DNA from: Arthrobacter zhangbolii
GTDB lineage: Bacteria > Actinomycetota > Actinomycetes > Actinomycetales > Micrococcaceae
Assembly (NCBI RefSeq): GCF_022869865.1
Contig: NZ_CP094984.1
Span: forward strand, 3,348,001-3,412,000
DNA: 64,000 bases
Direction of reading: 5' to 3'
Shown here: positions 45,110 to 54,259 of the stretch, one piece after another
Layout: the number at the start of each line of letters is the position of its first letter
Position numbering within the stretch: position 1 is the stretch's first letter
Translations under genes and position numbers: made by a program
The notes under the pieces: generated by a model
Told to the model about the DNA's origin: nothing
Seen by the model: only the letters and a program-made list of their open reading frames with translations
Database searches by the model: none

Positions 45110-45137
45110 AGCGTGCCGGCGGACCCGCCGGCACGCT
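45110..45137. terminator. Bidirectional terminator between P450 and TetR genes
   Basis: AGCGTGCCGGCGG and CCGCCGGCACGCT form a 13-bp GC-rich stem with a minimal loop; the last two bases of the stem lie in the TetR stop codon. Confidence 0.7.
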
Positions 45138-45720
45138 AGCGCGGTTCGAACAGGGTCAGCAGCTGCCGGGCCAGGGCGTCCAGTACCAGCTCATGCCGGT
45201 CCTGGTGGCCCCGGACATAGAGGAAGTAGAAGTTGCGGTCCAGGCTCATCATGAAGGTGACCAGGTGGGTCTGGCGTTCCTCGCGCTCCTGTTCCGAGGC
45301 GCAGGTGGAATACAGCCGCTGCATGGATCCGCTGACCCGGCGCAGCATCCCCAGCCACTCATCTGCCACCGCCGTGTCCGCGGCCATCGCCTGTTCCATG
45401 GCGGCGAACTCAATGGAGTAGGTATCCCACAGCTCCCGGATCTCGACCAGCCAGGCGCGCAGGACGGTGAAGTCGTAGCCGGGCAGCGCGTCCAGCCGCC
45501 GGTACCCGGCAGCAATTTCATCTTCGATGTCGCGCATTTTCGCCATGACCAGTTCGGGCTTGTTGCGGAAATGCAGGTACAGGTTGGCGCGGCTGCCCCC
45601 GGCAGCCGCGGCAATCTGGTTCATGCTGGTGGCCGAAAACCCGTTATCCAGGAACAGGCGCATGGCGGTGTCAATGAAGCGCTGCCGTGTCTCGCTGCGC
45701 TGCTGCTCACGAAGATTCAT
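45136..45720 (-). CDS. TetR/AcrR regulator of the P450/ABC island
   Basis: A 194-residue TetR protein. The helix-turn-helix covers about residues 8-55 (TSMNQIAAAAGGSRANLYLHF). The C-terminal domain is of the usual length. It sits convergent to the P450 operon and downstream of the ABC importer on the same strand. The palindrome at 40699 is its likely target; a half-site TGGACA lies upstream of this gene. Start at 45720 (MNLREQQRSETRQRF) is the family-typical beginning; no strong ribosome-binding site is visible. Confidence 0.82.
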   Translation of the reverse strand: MNLREQQRSETRQRFIDTAMRLFLDNGFSATSMNQIAAAAGGSRANLYLHFRNKPELVMAKMRDIEDEIAAGYRRLDALPGYDFTVLRAWLVEIRELWDTYSIEFAAMEQAMAADTAVADEWLGMLRRVSGSMQRLYSTCASEQEREERQTHLVTFMMSLDRNFYFLYVRGHQDRHELVLDALARQLLTLFEPR

Positions 45721-45824
45721 TGCCGGACCGCCGCGCGGCAGGAGGCGCTGCCCGCGGCGGCGGAAAGCGAAGGGGCGGCGGTGCAGATGTCCATACCCTG
45801 ACCTTATCCGCAGCCGCGCGCCAC

Positions 45825-46607
45825 CTACGTCCCCGTCCGCCGCTTCACCGCTGCCTCCACGGCCGAGACTGCGGCGTAGAGTAGGATCGAGGCCAGGGTC
45901 ACCACCACGACGCCGGCCCACACCTGGTCATACCGGGCCCGGGACACGGCGGAGACAATTCCGTAGCCGATGCCCTGCCCGGTGGCCAGCCATTCGGCCA
46001 GCAGCGCGCCGGTGAGTGCCCCGGGGATGGAGACCCGCAGCGCGGTGAACAGCGCCGGTGCCGCAGAGGGCATGGCCACCTTGCGGAAGGCGTCCAGCCG
46101 GCTGCCGCCGTAAACCTGCACCACCTCCAGCATGGCCGGCGAGGCCGAGCGCAGCCCGAAGACGATGGTTACCAGGGCCGGAAAAAACACCACTATCCCG
46201 CCCATGGCCGCCACTGCCGCTTCCTGGCGTCCAAAGACCAGGATGATCATCGGGGCCAGGGCCACCAGCGGCACGGACCGCAGCAGCATCGCCACCGGCA
46301 TCAGGGCATGTTCCACGCCCCTAAAGAGGGTGAAGAGACAGGCCGCGGCGAGCGCGGCCGCCATGCCGGCGGAGAACCCCATGCCGGCGTCGAGCAGGGT
46401 CTGCCCCAGCTGTCCCAGCACCAGGTCGCGGTGGGCGGCGGCCTCCGGGTCCCGTATCAGGTAACTCCACACGTCCAGGGGGCCCTTGCCAATGTAGGAG
46501 GAGACGTTAAAGACCTGAAGCAGGCCCACCCACAGCACCCCGACGACGGCCAGGGAGAGTGCCAGCCCGAGCAGCGTCCGCGCGGCGGACTGCAGTGCCG
46601 CCCCCAT
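45825..46607 (-). CDS. ABC transporter permease (SsuC/TauC-like)
   Basis: A 260-residue BPD-type permease with about six helices. The EAA-loop-like segment is VQVYGGSRLDAFRKVAMPSAAPALFTALRVSIPGALTGALLAEW (core PSAAPALFTALRVSIPGA). ATG 46607 overlaps the preceding permease stop by 1 bp. It is one half of a heteromeric pore for the NMT1-type binding protein. Confidence 0.85.
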   Translation of the reverse strand: MGAALQSAARTLLGLALSLAVVGVLWVGLLQVFNVSSYIGKGPLDVWSYLIRDPEAAAHRDLVLGQLGQTLLDAGMGFSAGMAAALAAACLFTLFRGVEHALMPVAMLLRSVPLVALAPMIILVFGRQEAAVAAMGGIVVFFPALVTIVFGLRSASPAMLEVVQVYGGSRLDAFRKVAMPSAAPALFTALRVSIPGALTGALLAEWLATGQGIGYGIVSAVSRARYDQVWAGVVVVTLASILLYAAVSAVEAAVKRRTGT

Positions 46608-47425
46608 CAGAGGCTCCCCGCCCGGACGCCGGATGCCCAGGGCGCGGCGATCCGGGACACCAGTCCCAGCACCGCGTAAGCCGCACCCGCCAGGAGGGCG
46701 CAGGCAAACGCCACACCCCACACCCGGGCCACTTCCAGCGTCTGCTGGGCGTTGACCATGGCCGGTCCGAGGCCGCGGTCCACACCGCCCACGTATTCAC
46801 CAAGGATCGCTCCCAGCAGTGCCGCCGGGGCGGCGATCTTCAGGGCCGCGAGGACGGCCGGCAGCGCAGCAATCAGCCGCACCTTGACCAGCTGGTGGAT
46901 CCGCCGTCCCCCGAACACCGTCACAATGTCCAGGCAGGCCCGGTCGGCAGCCTTCAGCCCGGCCAGGGCGCTGACCATGGTGGTGAAGAAAACGGACAGC
47001 GCGGCCAGGGCGACGGCGGTGCCGGAGGATTCCCCGGAACGCGGCGGCCCCAGCACAATAAAGATGACCGGACCCACCGCCACTACCGGCAGGCAGTAGG
47101 TAATCACCGCCAGCTGGGTGGCAAGGCGTTCCAGGCCCGGCAGCAGCAGCACCACAAACGCCAGGATCAGGGCCAGGGCATTACCCCAGGCATATCCGGC
47201 TCCGGCTTCCGCCAGCGTCACGGCGGCATTGCGCCAGTAAAAGCCGGCGCCGTCCGCCCCCATCTGGCTGAGCACCTGCCACGGCGTGGGGATGGCCCCG
47301 GGCCCGCCGCCGGGCGGTGCACCGATTCCGCGCAGGAACGTGGCGGCGCCGATCCACCACAGGGCCAGCACCGCCGCCGTGCCCGCTGCTCCTACGGCCC
47401 AGGGCGGCACCCTGCGCCCGTTCAC
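46607..47425 (-). CDS. ABC transporter permease (SsuC/TauC-like)
   Basis: A 272-residue permease with about six helices, the second pore subunit. The loop [37 protein letters not shown] (core [18 protein letters not shown]) is the EAA region. An atypical Gly-rich extracytoplasmic segment ([16 protein letters not shown]) follows the first helix. It overlaps the ATPase gene by 4 bp upstream and the second permease by 1 bp downstream. Confidence 0.85.
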   Translation of the reverse strand: MNGRRVPPWAVGAAGTAAVLALWWIGAATFLRGIGAPPGGGPGAIPTPWQVLSQMGADGAGFYWRNAAVTLAEAGAGYAWGNALALILAFVVLLLPGLERLATQLAVITYCLPVVAVGPVIFIVLGPPRSGESSGTAVALAALSVFFTTMVSALAGLKAADRACLDIVTVFGGRRIHQLVKVRLIAALPAVLAALKIAAPAALLGAILGEYVGGVDRGLGPAMVNAQQTLEVARVWGVAFACALLAGAAYAVLGLVSRIAAPWASGVRAGSL

Positions 47426-48237
47426 CGCGCGTCCAGCCCGGCCGGTGCGGCAGCCTGGCGCGGACTCTCCGGCCCGGCGAACAGCAGTTCGGATGCGTGG
47501 TCATGCAGGGCGTGGAACTCGGGGCTGCGCATCATGTCCGGTGTGCGCGGGCGGGGCAGGTCCACGTCAATGACTTCCTTGATCCGGCCGGGCCGCGGGC
47601 TCATCACCGCCACGGTGTCGGAAAGAAAGATCGCCTCGGAAATCCCGTGCGTGACCATCAGCGTGGTGGCCGGTTTCTCTGTCCAGATCCGCAGCAGCTC
47701 CAGGTTCAGGCGCTGCCGGGTCATGTCATCCAGTGCCCCAAACGGCTCATCCAGCAGCAGCACCGAGGGTTTGAGCACCAGTGCCCGCGCAATGGACACA
47801 CGCTGGCGCATGCCGCCGGAGAGCTGCGCCGGACGGGCCTTTTCGAAGCCCTCCAGCCCCACCAGCGCAATGAGTTCGCGGATGTATGCATCATCGGCGG
47901 GCAGTCCGGATACCTCCAGCGGCAGCCGGATGTTCGCGTAGACACTGCGCCAGGGCAGCAGGGCCGAGTCCTGGAAGGCAATGCCCAGTTCATGGCCGCG
48001 GCGCAGGTCCTGCGGGGTCTTCCCGTCCACCAGCACGTCTCCGGTTGTGGGGTTCTCCAACCCGGCCAGGATGCGCAGCACCGTGGACTTACCGCAGCCC
48101 GAGGGGCCCAGCAGGGACAGGAAGGAGCCGCGGTCAGTACTCAGGTTGGCCGCTTCCAGGGCCACTACCGGGCTGCGGCCGGCAGCGTAGGTTTTGCCGA
48201 GGTTCTGCAGGCTGATCCCGCTTCCGGTGCGCGGCAT
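47422..48237 (-). CDS. ABC transporter ATP-binding protein (SsuB/TauB-like)
   Basis: A 271-residue ATPase. Walker [10 protein letters not shown], signature LSGGMRQR, Walker [12 protein letters not shown] and H-loop VTHGISEA are intact. It belongs to the nitrate/sulfonate/thiamine-precursor importer group. The gene begins directly after the binding-protein stop (no gap) and overlaps the first permease by 4 bp. Confidence 0.88.
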   Translation of the reverse strand: MPRTGSGISLQNLGKTYAAGRSPVVALEAANLSTDRGSFLSLLGPSGCGKSTVLRILAGLENPTTGDVLVDGKTPQDLRRGHELGIAFQDSALLPWRSVYANIRLPLEVSGLPADDAYIRELIALVGLEGFEKARPAQLSGGMRQRVSIARALVLKPSVLLLDEPFGALDDMTRQRLNLELLRIWTEKPATTLMVTHGISEAIFLSDTVAVMSPRPGRIKEVIDVDLPRPRTPDMMRSPEFHALHDHASELLFAGPESPRQAAAPAGLDAR

Positions 48238-49311
48238 CTATTTCAGCTCCGGGTTTTCCTCGTAGACCTCCGCCAGCAGGCTCATGTCAAAGACCTCTTC
48301 GGCTTCCAGGTCATATCCGGCCAGCTTGAGGATGGACAGGTTCTCCTGGATCAGCTCATCGCTGACCGTGAAAAGCCCGTTGGCGTCCGTCTCCGCGGAG
48401 ACCACCAGCTTGGTGTTCTGTTCCTCCGCCTGGCGGATTTCCTTGGCCATGTCCAGGTTCAGGTCCGAGCCGTAGACTTCCACGGCCAGCCGGGCGGATT
48501 CCTCGGGATCCGCCACTGCGTCCTGCCAGCCCCGCAGGGTGGCCCGCAGGAAGGCCTTCAGTTCTTCGCGGCGGGTCTCAATGGCCTCATCGGTGGTGAC
48601 AAAGCTCTCGGCAATAAACGGCAGTCCGTTATCGGCGAACGGCAGCACCGCGGTGGCATGCCCGGCCTGCTCCAGGGTCAGCACCTCATTGGTCAGGTAA
48701 CCGAAGAAACCGTCCACGTCACCGTTGACCAGCGGCTGCGGATCGTATTGGACCGGAACCTTCTCCACGGAACCCGGATCAATGCCGTTGACCTCCAGCA
48801 GCGCGTCGAAGAGTGTTTCGTTCACGCCGGCCTGTACACCGATCCGCTGGCCGGCTAGCTCCGCGGGCGTGGTGATGGGATTACCGTCCAGGGAAATGAT
48901 GACGAACGGGTTCTTTTGATAGGTGGTGCCGATGATCTTCAGCGGCGCGTCTTCCTCCGCGATGACCGGTGCAACCCCCATGGGGCTGGAGGTGCCTACC
49001 AGTGCGCCGCCGGAGAGGACCATGGTCTCGGTGGAGGTGCCGCCCGGGCCGCCCGCAATCAGGTTGACGTCGGAGAACCCGGCTTCCTTGTAGTAGCCGG
49101 AGGCATCCGCAAAATACTCGCCGGCAAACTCCGCGTTTTTGATCCAGGACAGGTTCAGGTCCAGGGTGCCGTAGTCAGCGGTGCCGCCGCCGGTGTCAGC
49201 CTCGGTGGATCCTCCGCACGCTGTGACCAGCAGGACCCCGGAAAGAGCCAGGGTTCCCGCGAGGATCCGTGCCGACGTCGAACGTGCCCTGAGGCGGGTG
49301 CTAAGGCTCAT
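48238..49311 (-). CDS. NMT1/THI5-like substrate-binding lipoprotein
   Basis: About 357 residues. Signal peptide with lipobox VTAC, then NMT1-like WIKNAEFAGEYFADASGYYKEAGF (core LSWIKNAEFAGEYFA). This family binds pyrimidine thiamine precursors, riboflavin, sulfonates or aromatic acids; the residues that would choose among these are not diagnostic by eye. No thiamine or flavin riboswitch is visible upstream. ATG 49311 is preferred; TTG 49329 is possible. It is the first gene of the SBP-ATPase-permease-permease-(TetR) unit. Confidence 0.83.
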   Translation of the reverse strand: MSLSTRLRARSTSARILAGTLALSGVLLVTACGGSTEADTGGGTADYGTLDLNLSWIKNAEFAGEYFADASGYYKEAGFSDVNLIAGGPGGTSTETMVLSGGALVGTSSPMGVAPVIAEEDAPLKIIGTTYQKNPFVIISLDGNPITTPAELAGQRIGVQAGVNETLFDALLEVNGIDPGSVEKVPVQYDPQPLVNGDVDGFFGYLTNEVLTLEQAGHATAVLPFADNGLPFIAESFVTTDEAIETRREELKAFLRATLRGWQDAVADPEESARLAVEVYGSDLNLDMAKEIRQAEEQNTKLVVSAETDANGLFTVSDELIQENLSILKLAGYDLEAEEVFDMSLLAEVYEENPELK

Positions 49312-49328
49312 GGGGACCAGCGCTTTCA

Positions 49329-49374
49329 ATAGAAACGGGTGAATACCCAGAGCCTAAAAAGGCATTGTTTCTAT
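49329..49374. promoter_or_regulatory. ATAGAAAC/GTTTCTAT inverted repeat upstream of the NMT1 ABC operon
   Basis: ATAGAAAC (49329-49336) and GTTTCTAT (49367-49374) are perfect inverted copies 30 bp apart. Between them lie two small stems, GGGT/ACCC and GCC/GGC. It is close to the start of the binding-protein gene and could be an operator or a leader structure. Confidence 0.4.
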
Positions 49375-49442
49375 CGGCGGCACCGGTTGTTACGGTGCGG
49401 TAAATCCGGGAACCGGACCCGCGGTCCGGCTTGTGGTGCGGC

Positions 49443-49814
49443 TCAGTTCGTGGGATCGGCCGGGCGGGACGTGCCCGGATCCTCATCGCGCGGGGCGGAC
49501 GACGGCGCCGGCTTGCCGACGCTGCCTGCTCCCCCGGGGATCTTGGCCGAGCTGCGGTGGATACCCGAACCCTCACTGAGGTAGTCCGGGTTGGGCTTTT
49601 CCGTCATCAGCAGCAGGGAGGAGATCAGCAGGGACGCGATGAAGGCGATTCCCATGGCCGTCAGGCCCAGATCAACCCGGAGTTCCTTCTCGGCTCCGCC
49701 GGTGGCGAAGATCATGGTGCAGACACCGGCGACCACCGCCAGCACAGCGGAGAAGATCAGCGGTGCCTTCACGGAGTTCCGCCTCTGCGGGCCGCCGGTT
49801 GAGCTCTTCGCCAC
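49443..49814 (-). CDS. Small hypothetical membrane protein
   Basis: A 123-residue protein with two membrane segments (about 18-40 and 48-70) and a Ser/Pro/Gly-rich C-terminal tail. No recognised domain. It stands apart from the ABC operon (about 130 bp between it and the binding-protein gene) and precedes nothing on its strand closely. Confidence 0.62.
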   Translation of the reverse strand: MAKSSTGGPQRRNSVKAPLIFSAVLAVVAGVCTMIFATGGAEKELRVDLGLTAMGIAFIASLLISSLLLMTEKPNPDYLSEGSGIHRSSAKIPGGAGSVGKPAPSSAPRDEDPGTSRPADPTN

Positions 49815-49874
49815 GTTAGATCCTCCTGCTGGGTTGGGGTTGCGCGGGTTGGTGCCGAATGCACTGCCGCGTCT

Positions 49875-50450
49875 CTAGTTTACGGCCTTTGCGGGATCCC
49901 CCTGGGCGCTGCGGGCATCATGCCGGGCCCCCAGGGCCGAAAGCGCCAGGATCACGGCAATGATGATTGCGGATCCGCCGGTAACCCCGAGCAGGGCGCG
50001 GGGGCCCAGGTCCTGGAACACCAGCACCAGCACACCCGCACCAGCGGCCGCTGCGCCGGTGATGAGCCCGTCACGGACCGGCAGGAAGGTCTTCCGGTCC
50101 CTGAACCACAGGAACAATTCAATGGCGCCGCCGACTATCAGGGCGGTGGACGCCGCCGCCGGGAAGGCCTGCATGGTTCCGGCCGCAGCCGGAACCACGG
50201 TGAGCGCACCTGCCAGCACGTAGAGAACGGCCTCGGCCGACAGGAAGGTTTTGGTGCTGCCGTGGCCGCGGGCCGTGCCGGCCAGGAGCAGGAGCGCGGC
50301 ACCGGTCAGCAGCAGATAAGCACCGCCGGCATAGGCCAGGACGGAATCATCGGGTTCCTGCCAGAAGATCGTCAGCACGCCGTAGACCGCCGCTACCGCT
50401 GAACGCAGCAGCATGGGTACCCATGGTGCTCCGGTGTTGGATGCGCCCAC
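49875..50450 (-). CDS. Multi-pass membrane protein (HdeD-like)
   Basis: A 191-residue protein with six short hydrophobic segments of the HdeD/DUF308-like type (YGVLTIFWQEPDD, GGAYLLLTGAALLLLAG, GGAIELFLWFRDRK). Function unknown. GTG at 50450 has GGAGG about 7 nt upstream. Confidence 0.65.
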   Translation of the reverse strand: MGASNTGAPWVPMLLRSAVAAVYGVLTIFWQEPDDSVLAYAGGAYLLLTGAALLLLAGTARGHGSTKTFLSAEAVLYVLAGALTVVPAAAGTMQAFPAAASTALIVGGAIELFLWFRDRKTFLPVRDGLITGAAAAGAGVLVLVFQDLGPRALLGVTGGSAIIIAVILALSALGARHDARSAQGDPAKAVN

Positions 50451-50508
50451 TGCAGAGCCTCCGCTTTCATTTCGCCGTCATGGAGTAGCCGGTTGGCCAC
50501 CGTCCAGC

Positions 50509-51867
50509 TTAGTCGCTGGCTGTTCCCGATGCCGCACCGGTAACCATCCAGGCATCCTGCCGTACGCGCCAGGAGAGCGTGGCTGCCCGGGCACACATGT
50601 AGCCCAGGGCGAAGGCAGCCCACAACCAGGCGATGCCGACGGAACCTGCAAGCTGCGAGGCATGCACCCAGATCAGCAGCGGCAGGTAGACCGCCAGGTT
50701 TATCAATCCGGTCAGCGCAAGGTAGCGGGCGTCCCCCGCCCCGATCAGCACACCGTCCAGGACAAACACCAGCCCGCAGATCGGCTGGGACACGGCCAGG
50801 ACCCACAGGCCGGCCGTCATGGCCTGCTGCACGCCGGTGTCGCCGGTGAAAAGCACGCCGGCCACCGGGGCGGCAATCGCCAGCAGGCCGCCGGTAATGA
50901 CGCCGAAGCCCACGCCCCACACCACCATCCGGCGTGTCAGGGCACGGGCCAGCGCGGTGTCCCCGGCCCCCAGTTCCTTGCCGATCATGGCCTGCGCGGC
51001 AATGGCCAGGGCATCCAGGGCAAAGGCCAGGAAGGTAAACACGGTCATCACCAGCTGGTGGGCCGCCAGGGATTCCGGGCCCTGCGCCGTGGCAACCAGC
51101 ACCGTGGCCAGCACGGCTGCCCGCAGGCTGAGGGTGCGCAGCATCAGCCAGGACCCCACGTGCGCGGTGTTGCGGATCCCCGCCGCCGTTGGCCGCAGCG
51201 GCACGCCCCGGGCACGGGACATCCGGGCCACTGCCGCAAGGTAGAAAACGGCCATGCCCCACTGGGCGATGCTGGTGCCCAGTGCGGAACCCGCCACCGA
51301 GAGGGAGAAGCCGTACACCAGAAGGTAGTTCAGCCCAATGTTTGCGGCGAAGCCCACGGTGGCAACCACCAGCGGTGTCCGGGTGTCCTGCAGTCCGCGG
51401 AGCACACCCGTAGCGGCGAGGACCACCAGCATGGCGGTGAGTCCCGGCATGGAAAAGCGCAGGTAGTCCACGGCATACCGGTGCACATCCCCGGTGGCGC
51501 CCATAACGGTGCACAGTTGCGGCGCGAAGATGTAGCCGGCCGTGGAGAGCACCGCGCCCAGCCCCAGGGCCAGGGCTATTCCGTCCCGGCCGGCGGCGAG
51601 CGCGTCCGCGTGCCGGTTGCCGCCGAGGTAGCGGGCAACGGTACCGGTGGTGGAGTAGGCGAGGAAAACCATAAGTCCGACGGCGGTCTGCAGCACGGTG
51701 GAGGCGAGGCCGACGCCGGCCAGCTGGTTCACGCCCAGATGGCCGACAATCGCCGAATCGGCGAGCAGGAAAAGCGGCTCCGCAATCAGCGCGCCCAGCG
51801 CCGGCAGGGCCAGGGCCAGGATCCGCCGGCTGAGCCGCCGTGAGGAAAGGTCGGCTGGGGTATTCAC
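50509..51867 (-). CDS. MATE family efflux transporter (DinF-like)
   Basis: A 452-residue exporter with twelve helices. LALPALGALIAEPLFLLADSAIVGHLGV (core LPALGALIAEPLFLLADSA) and a second-half QAMIGKELGAGD place it in the DinF branch of MATE proteins, which expel cationic or lipophilic compounds with Na+ or H+. GTG at 51867 is the start. It follows the MFS gene by 10 bp on the same strand. Confidence 0.87.
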   Translation of the reverse strand: MNTPADLSSRRLSRRILALALPALGALIAEPLFLLADSAIVGHLGVNQLAGVGLASTVLQTAVGLMVFLAYSTTGTVARYLGGNRHADALAAGRDGIALALGLGAVLSTAGYIFAPQLCTVMGATGDVHRYAVDYLRFSMPGLTAMLVVLAATGVLRGLQDTRTPLVVATVGFAANIGLNYLLVYGFSLSVAGSALGTSIAQWGMAVFYLAAVARMSRARGVPLRPTAAGIRNTAHVGSWLMLRTLSLRAAVLATVLVATAQGPESLAAHQLVMTVFTFLAFALDALAIAAQAMIGKELGAGDTALARALTRRMVVWGVGFGVITGGLLAIAAPVAGVLFTGDTGVQQAMTAGLWVLAVSQPICGLVFVLDGVLIGAGDARYLALTGLINLAVYLPLLIWVHASQLAGSVGIAWLWAAFALGYMCARAATLSWRVRQDAWMVTGAASGTASD

Positions 51868-51877
51868 AGCATCCAGC

Positions 51878-53140
51878 CTACGTTTTCACCGGCCCGGCCG
51901 CGGCGTTTCCACCGCCGTCGTCGGCGCGCAGGACCAGACCGGCCACCAGTGCCGCCGCCAGCAGCAGCGCACCCACAAACAGCACCAGGGCCGGCCAGCC
52001 GTTGTGTTGGAAGCAGTAGCCGCCGGCCCAGCCCAGCACGCTGGAACCGGTGTAATAAAAGAGGTTGTACAGCGAGGATGCCTGGGCGCGGCCCACCGGG
52101 GCCAGCAGCGGCGTCCAGCCCGAGGCAATCGCGTGGGCACCGAAAAACCCTGCGGTGAATACCAGCAGACCGGCCACGATGGCCGCCAGATGATCGGCAA
52201 GGGTCAGGGCCAGGCCGGCCCCCATGGCCCCCGTGGAGAGCAGCAGCACCAGCTTGCGCCCGCCGCGGCCTGCCAGCCGGGCCGCCAGGGTGCCGGCTGC
52301 CCGGGAGGACCAGGTGCCGGCGAGGTAGGCCAGGAACAGGGCGCTTGCCAGGGACTGCGGCAGCCCGAAGGGCGGGCCGCCCAGCCGGAAGCCGAGGTAG
52401 TTGTAGACCGCAACAAAGCCGCCCATCAGCAGGAAACCCTGCAGATAGAGGGCCAGCAGGCGGGGGTTGCGGAGATTTGTGCCCAGCCGGGCCGCCAGCT
52501 CGCGGCCGGGAGCGGCAGCCCGTTCCGGAACAAACCCGTGCTGGCGTGGCGCGGTCAGCATAAAAACGACGGCGGCGCACGCGGCGAGAATACTTACGGC
52601 AGCCACACCGGCCCGCCAGTTGATCAGTTCGGCCACGGGGGCCGCCAGGATCCGGCCGGCAAGGCCGCCGAGGGTAGTGCCGGAGACGTAGGTACCCGCA
52701 GCCACCGCAGCGTGGAGGCGGCTCACCTCTTCGCTGAGGTAGGCCAGGGCCACGGCGGGAATGCCGCCCAGGGCGGCGCCCTCAAGGAAGCGCAGCACCA
52801 GCAGGACCGGAAGGGTGGGGCTTAGCGGCACCGCCAGTCCCAGCACCACCGCAGCCAGGATCGCCACCCGCATTACCGGCAGCCGGCCGAAACGATCCGC
52901 CGCTGCGGACCACGGAATCACCGTCACCGCGAGGCCGAGCGTGGCGGCGGAAACGGTGAGGGCGGCCGACGACGCCGAAATTCCCATCCCGGCCGCAAGC
53001 TCCGGCAGGACGCCCTGCAGGGAATACAGCTGGGCGAAGGTGGCCACGCCGGCCGCGGCCAGGCCCACCAGCACCCCCCGGTAGCCGCGGGTCCCTTTGG
53101 CGTGCCCGGTGAAACCGGCGGGCCCGGCCGGCACGCTCAT
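51878..53140 (-). CDS. MFS transporter (YnfM-like)
   Basis: A 420-residue major facilitator with twelve helices. GVATFAQLYSLQGVLPELA in helix 1 and AADRFGRLPVMR in loop 2-3 match the YnfM group. Substrate unknown. ATG overlaps the upstream HD-domain gene stop by 4 bp, so the three genes HD-MFS-MATE appear cotranscribed. Confidence 0.86.
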   Translation of the reverse strand: MSVPAGPAGFTGHAKGTRGYRGVLVGLAAAGVATFAQLYSLQGVLPELAAGMGISASSAALTVSAATLGLAVTVIPWSAAADRFGRLPVMRVAILAAVVLGLAVPLSPTLPVLLVLRFLEGAALGGIPAVALAYLSEEVSRLHAAVAAGTYVSGTTLGGLAGRILAAPVAELINWRAGVAAVSILAACAAVVFMLTAPRQHGFVPERAAAPGRELAARLGTNLRNPRLLALYLQGFLLMGGFVAVYNYLGFRLGGPPFGLPQSLASALFLAYLAGTWSSRAAGTLAARLAGRGGRKLVLLLSTGAMGAGLALTLADHLAAIVAGLLVFTAGFFGAHAIASGWTPLLAPVGRAQASSLYNLFYYTGSSVLGWAGGYCFQHNGWPALVLFVGALLLAAALVAGLVLRADDGGGNAAAGPVKT

Positions 53141-54081
53141 GGCCGGTCCCGGCGGGGTGCGCCGGGGCCCGGCCTACCTTCATTTCCCTGGCCGGCGGGA
53201 GCGGTTCCCTCCAGCATCCCGGTGAGTTCCGCGCGGAGGTTTCGGCGTGCCTGCTCTTGCCAAAGCTTTCGGCCGGAGGCCGTGCGGAACAACGGATCCG
53301 CGGCCATGAACTGCCGTATCACCCGCTCACGGCCCGCGGCGAATTCCTGATCCGAGAGGTGGGCATACTCGGCGCGGACCTCCGTTACGTAGGCGCGGTA
53401 CCGGTCCGGCTGACGGGCCAGCACCGAGAGGTCGGCGTCGGCCAGGAGCTCGCCGTGCCGGTCCCCGGGCCGGGGATCATGCCCCGCCGTGAGGCGGACC
53501 AGGCGGGCACATTCGGCGGTATCTGCCGCGGTCACGCCCGCAGCAGGCAGCAGGGCCTCAGCGAGCCGGGCAGAGGCTTCCTCATCCTTACCCGGAGCCC
53601 CGGAATAGACGGCGTCATGGAACCAGGCGGCAAGGGCCACCGGGACCGGAACCCCGGAACCGGCAAGCAGGTCCAGGGCCTCCAGCACCTGCAGGAGGTG
53701 GCGGCGGTCATGGTAGCGGCGGTGCGGTTCATTCCAGTGCTCCAGCAGGCGCTCCCCCAGGTCCGGGGCGCCGGGCAGCAGCCGGTTCCAGCGGTGCATC
53801 AGGGGCCGGGCGAGCGCTGAGGGCCGGTCCCGTGCCGGAATCCGGAGTCCGCTGGCAATCAGGATGCGCACCAGGTTCCCGCCGGTGACGGGCACCGCGC
53901 CGCGCCGGACCAACGCGTCGTAGCGCTGCTGCGGGACGTCGTAATGGTCGCCGTCGAACGCACGCGGCGAGATACCGGCGGCCCGGGCAAATGCGTGCAG
54001 CTCGCCCAGCCCGGCATCGGAAATGAGGTGGGAGAAAAGGGTGTTGTGTGCCGGCCACATCGGCGGATCGATGTAGATCAT
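53137..54081 (-). CDS. DUF4031-HD domain fusion protein
   Basis: A 314-residue fusion. Residues 1-85 are DUF4031-like (MIYIDPPMWPAHNTLFSHLI, YDVPQQRYDALVRRGA). A predicted metal-dependent HD-type domain follows (about 110-290), with YHDRRHLLQVLEAL and AAWFHDAVY providing the His-Asp pair. Function unproven; hydrolysis of a nucleotide or phosphate ester is possible. Start at 54081 is set by the conserved DUF4031 beginning. It is the first gene in a unit with the MFS and MATE exporters. Confidence 0.75.
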   Translation of the reverse strand: MIYIDPPMWPAHNTLFSHLISDAGLGELHAFARAAGISPRAFDGDHYDVPQQRYDALVRRGAVPVTGGNLVRILIASGLRIPARDRPSALARPLMHRWNRLLPGAPDLGERLLEHWNEPHRRYHDRRHLLQVLEALDLLAGSGVPVPVALAAWFHDAVYSGAPGKDEEASARLAEALLPAAGVTAADTAECARLVRLTAGHDPRPGDRHGELLADADLSVLARQPDRYRAYVTEVRAEYAHLSDQEFAAGRERVIRQFMAADPLFRTASGRKLWQEQARRNLRAELTGMLEGTAPAGQGNEGRPGPGAPRRDRP

Positions 54082-54259
54082 GGGTCCATGGCGTTCAGTG
54101 GCAACAACTGCATCGTTTATGTGTATCGCACGCGCGGCCCCCATTTCCATGTGGGAGCTGGACGGGGTGCCCCGGCATACCGGGCAGGACGCCGGTCCGG
54201 GTACGGGAAACTTCAGGAACCCCCTTGTTCTGCCTGTGCCGCAATGCTGCAATAACGGC

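Noticed and set aside
46559-48858. Two long plus-strand frames (460 and 513 codons) opposite the NMT1-type ABC genes
   Set aside because: They are low-complexity Gln/Gly/Arg/His-rich and oppose four genes with intact ABC motifs.
49330-49442. Thiamine or flavin riboswitch upstream of the NMT1-type binding protein
   Set aside because: None of the conserved core elements of the TPP or FMN aptamers could be found by eye.
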